Shown here: positions 47,170 through 47,791 of the stretch, one piece after another
Layout: every line of letters begins with the position of its first letter
Position numbering within the stretch: the stretch's first letter is position 1
DNA from: SLRI01 sp964576715
Lineage (GTDB): Bacteria; Pseudomonadota; Alphaproteobacteria; Geminicoccales; Geminicoccaceae
Reading direction: 5' to 3'
Assembly (NCBI GenBank): GCA_964576715.1
Contig: CAZNWE010000027.1
Span: 1-47,791 of the forward strand
Length of the DNA stretch: 47,791 bases
Notes under the pieces: model-generated
The model's input: the letters and a program-made list of their open reading frames with translations, nothing else
Told to the model about the DNA's origin: nothing
Databases searched by the model: none
Made by a program: the position numbers and the translations under genes

Positions 47170-47791
47170 ATGCGCAAGCTATGGTTGCTGACCGCCGGTT
47201 GCTGTGCCCTCGCGACGGCTGCAGCGGCCGAGGCGGTGCGGCTCGATACGGCGGCGCTCGACAGCGCCAATGCCGGACTCCTCAGCATCGACGACGTCAT
47301 CAATCTCGGCAAGAACGGCAATTACGGCATCCTCAACAGCGGCACCGGCAATGTCGGCGTTCTGAACAGCGGCACCGGCAATACCGGGGTGCTCAACGGC
47401 TACGGCAATACTGGCGAAGGTGCCGGCAGCGACAACACCGGCGTGCTTGCCGGCAACAACAATAGCGGTGACGGGGCCGGGCAGGGCAACGTCGGGGTAT
47501 TGGTCGGCAACAACAATGCCGGGGCTGGTGCGGGACGCGACAATCTCGGCGTGGTGGTCGGCAACGGCAATCCCGGCAATGGCAGCGGCCGCGAGAGCAT
47601 CGGCATCGTGGTCGCCAACGGCAATGTCGGCGACGGCAGCGGCCGCGAGAGTACCGGTGCCGTGGTCGCCAACCTCAATGCCGGCAACGGCAGTGGCCGC
47701 GAGAACCTCGGCATCGTCGTCGGCAACGGCAATAGCGGCGGCGGCAGTGGCCGCGAGAACATCGGGCTCCTGGTCGGCAACCTGAACAGTG
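47170..47791 (+). CDS. Secreted NxG (pentapeptide-like) repeat protein, 5' part
   Basis: 207 codons are in the window and the frame runs off the right edge. Signal peptide RKLWLLTAGCCALATAAAAE, a short linker, then repeats: first SGTGNVGVLNSGTGNTGVLN, in the style of the NxGxxNxG repeats of mycobacterial PPE-MPTR proteins (Pentapeptide_2), then 18-residue units such as GRESIGIVVANGNVGDGS and GRENLGIVVGNGNSGGGS, at least four in a row. Such repeats are predicted to form a stacked beta helix. The protein is likely exported. ATG 47170 follows GGAGGAGAGTCGG. Function unknown; complete length unknown. Confidence 0.8.
   Translation, partial: MRKLWLLTAGCCALATAAAAEAVRLDTAALDSANAGLLSIDDVINLGKNGNYGILNSGTGNVGVLNSGTGNTGVLNGYGNTGEGAGSDNTGVLAGNNNSGDGAGQGNVGVLVGNNNAGAGAGRDNLGVVVGNGNPGNGSGRESIGIVVANGNVGDGSGRESTGAVVANLNAGNGSGRENLGIVVGNGNSGGGSGRENIGLLVGNLNS
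47524..47791 (+). repeat. 54-bp tandem repeat within the NxG-repeat gene
   Basis: Units beginning at a GGACGCGAC- or GGCCGCGAG-type word recur every 54 bp (18 codons) from about 47532 to the window end. They are diverged at synonymous and non-synonymous sites, so the array is older than the 267-bp lectin repeat near 12300. Confidence 0.8.

Overview
The window is high-GC DNA, densely coding on both strands. It most likely comes from an alphaproteobacterium. The support is a short (429 aa) prolyl-tRNA synthetase, translationally coupled LolC/LolD lipoprotein-release genes, and a NagA/MurQ/SIS-isomerase/BadF-kinase amino-sugar cluster served by an ABC transporter instead of a PTS. I cannot fix the lineage below class level. 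No rRNA, tRNA or CRISPR array was seen. One assembly gap (100 N, 12191-12290) lies inside a tandem repeat.

Left part (1-14.2 kb), a mixed accessory region: the N-terminal end of a type I DNA methyltransferase (HsdM); an Xre/RES toxin-antitoxin pair with a palindromic operator, bracketed by two identical 40-bp direct repeats; remnants of a DUF3800 gene and of an Lrp-type regulator; an arginase / ornithine cyclodeaminase / NhaC-type transporter operon; a giant SARP-ATPase-TPR regulator divergent from two cupin genes, with heptamer direct repeats at 11-bp spacing between them; a class B-like acid phosphatase; and a subtilase carrying tandem lectin-like blades.

Middle part (14.2-34.5 kb): a GH3 beta-glucosidase, an SbmA-like ABC exporter, an IS630-type transposase remnant, the proS-lolC-lolD operon, a GNAT acetyltransferase, a DUF2189 membrane protein, an unannotated 47-aa membrane peptide, and a divergent amino-sugar locus. 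In that locus SIS deaminase/isomerase and BadF-type kinase face murQ, a four-gene sugar ABC transporter, a GntR/UTRA regulator and nagA. The divergent promoter region carries two near-identical 17-bp sites that are good candidates for the GntR operator. The locus would take up N-acetylated amino sugars (GlcNAc, MurNAc or fragments), phosphorylate them, cleave the lactyl ether, deacetylate and deaminate them.

Right part (34.5-47.8 kb): a DUF167 protein, an MscS-type channel, an exported RidA, a Glu/Leu-type dehydrogenase, an FNT-family channel, a hydrolase remnant, a transglutaminase-like protein, an SGNH hydrolase, and then a co-directional cluster. That cluster holds a class III nucleotidyl cyclase-TolB-like-TPR protein, a PAP2/haloperoxidase-like protein with a 9-bp tandem repeat at its start, a subtilase with a large insertion, and a secreted NxG-repeat protein cut by the window end. 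It is the best candidate here for an undescribed system. Throughout the window a family of GC-rich hairpins recurs between genes, mostly at convergent gene ends but once inside the ABC transporter operon.
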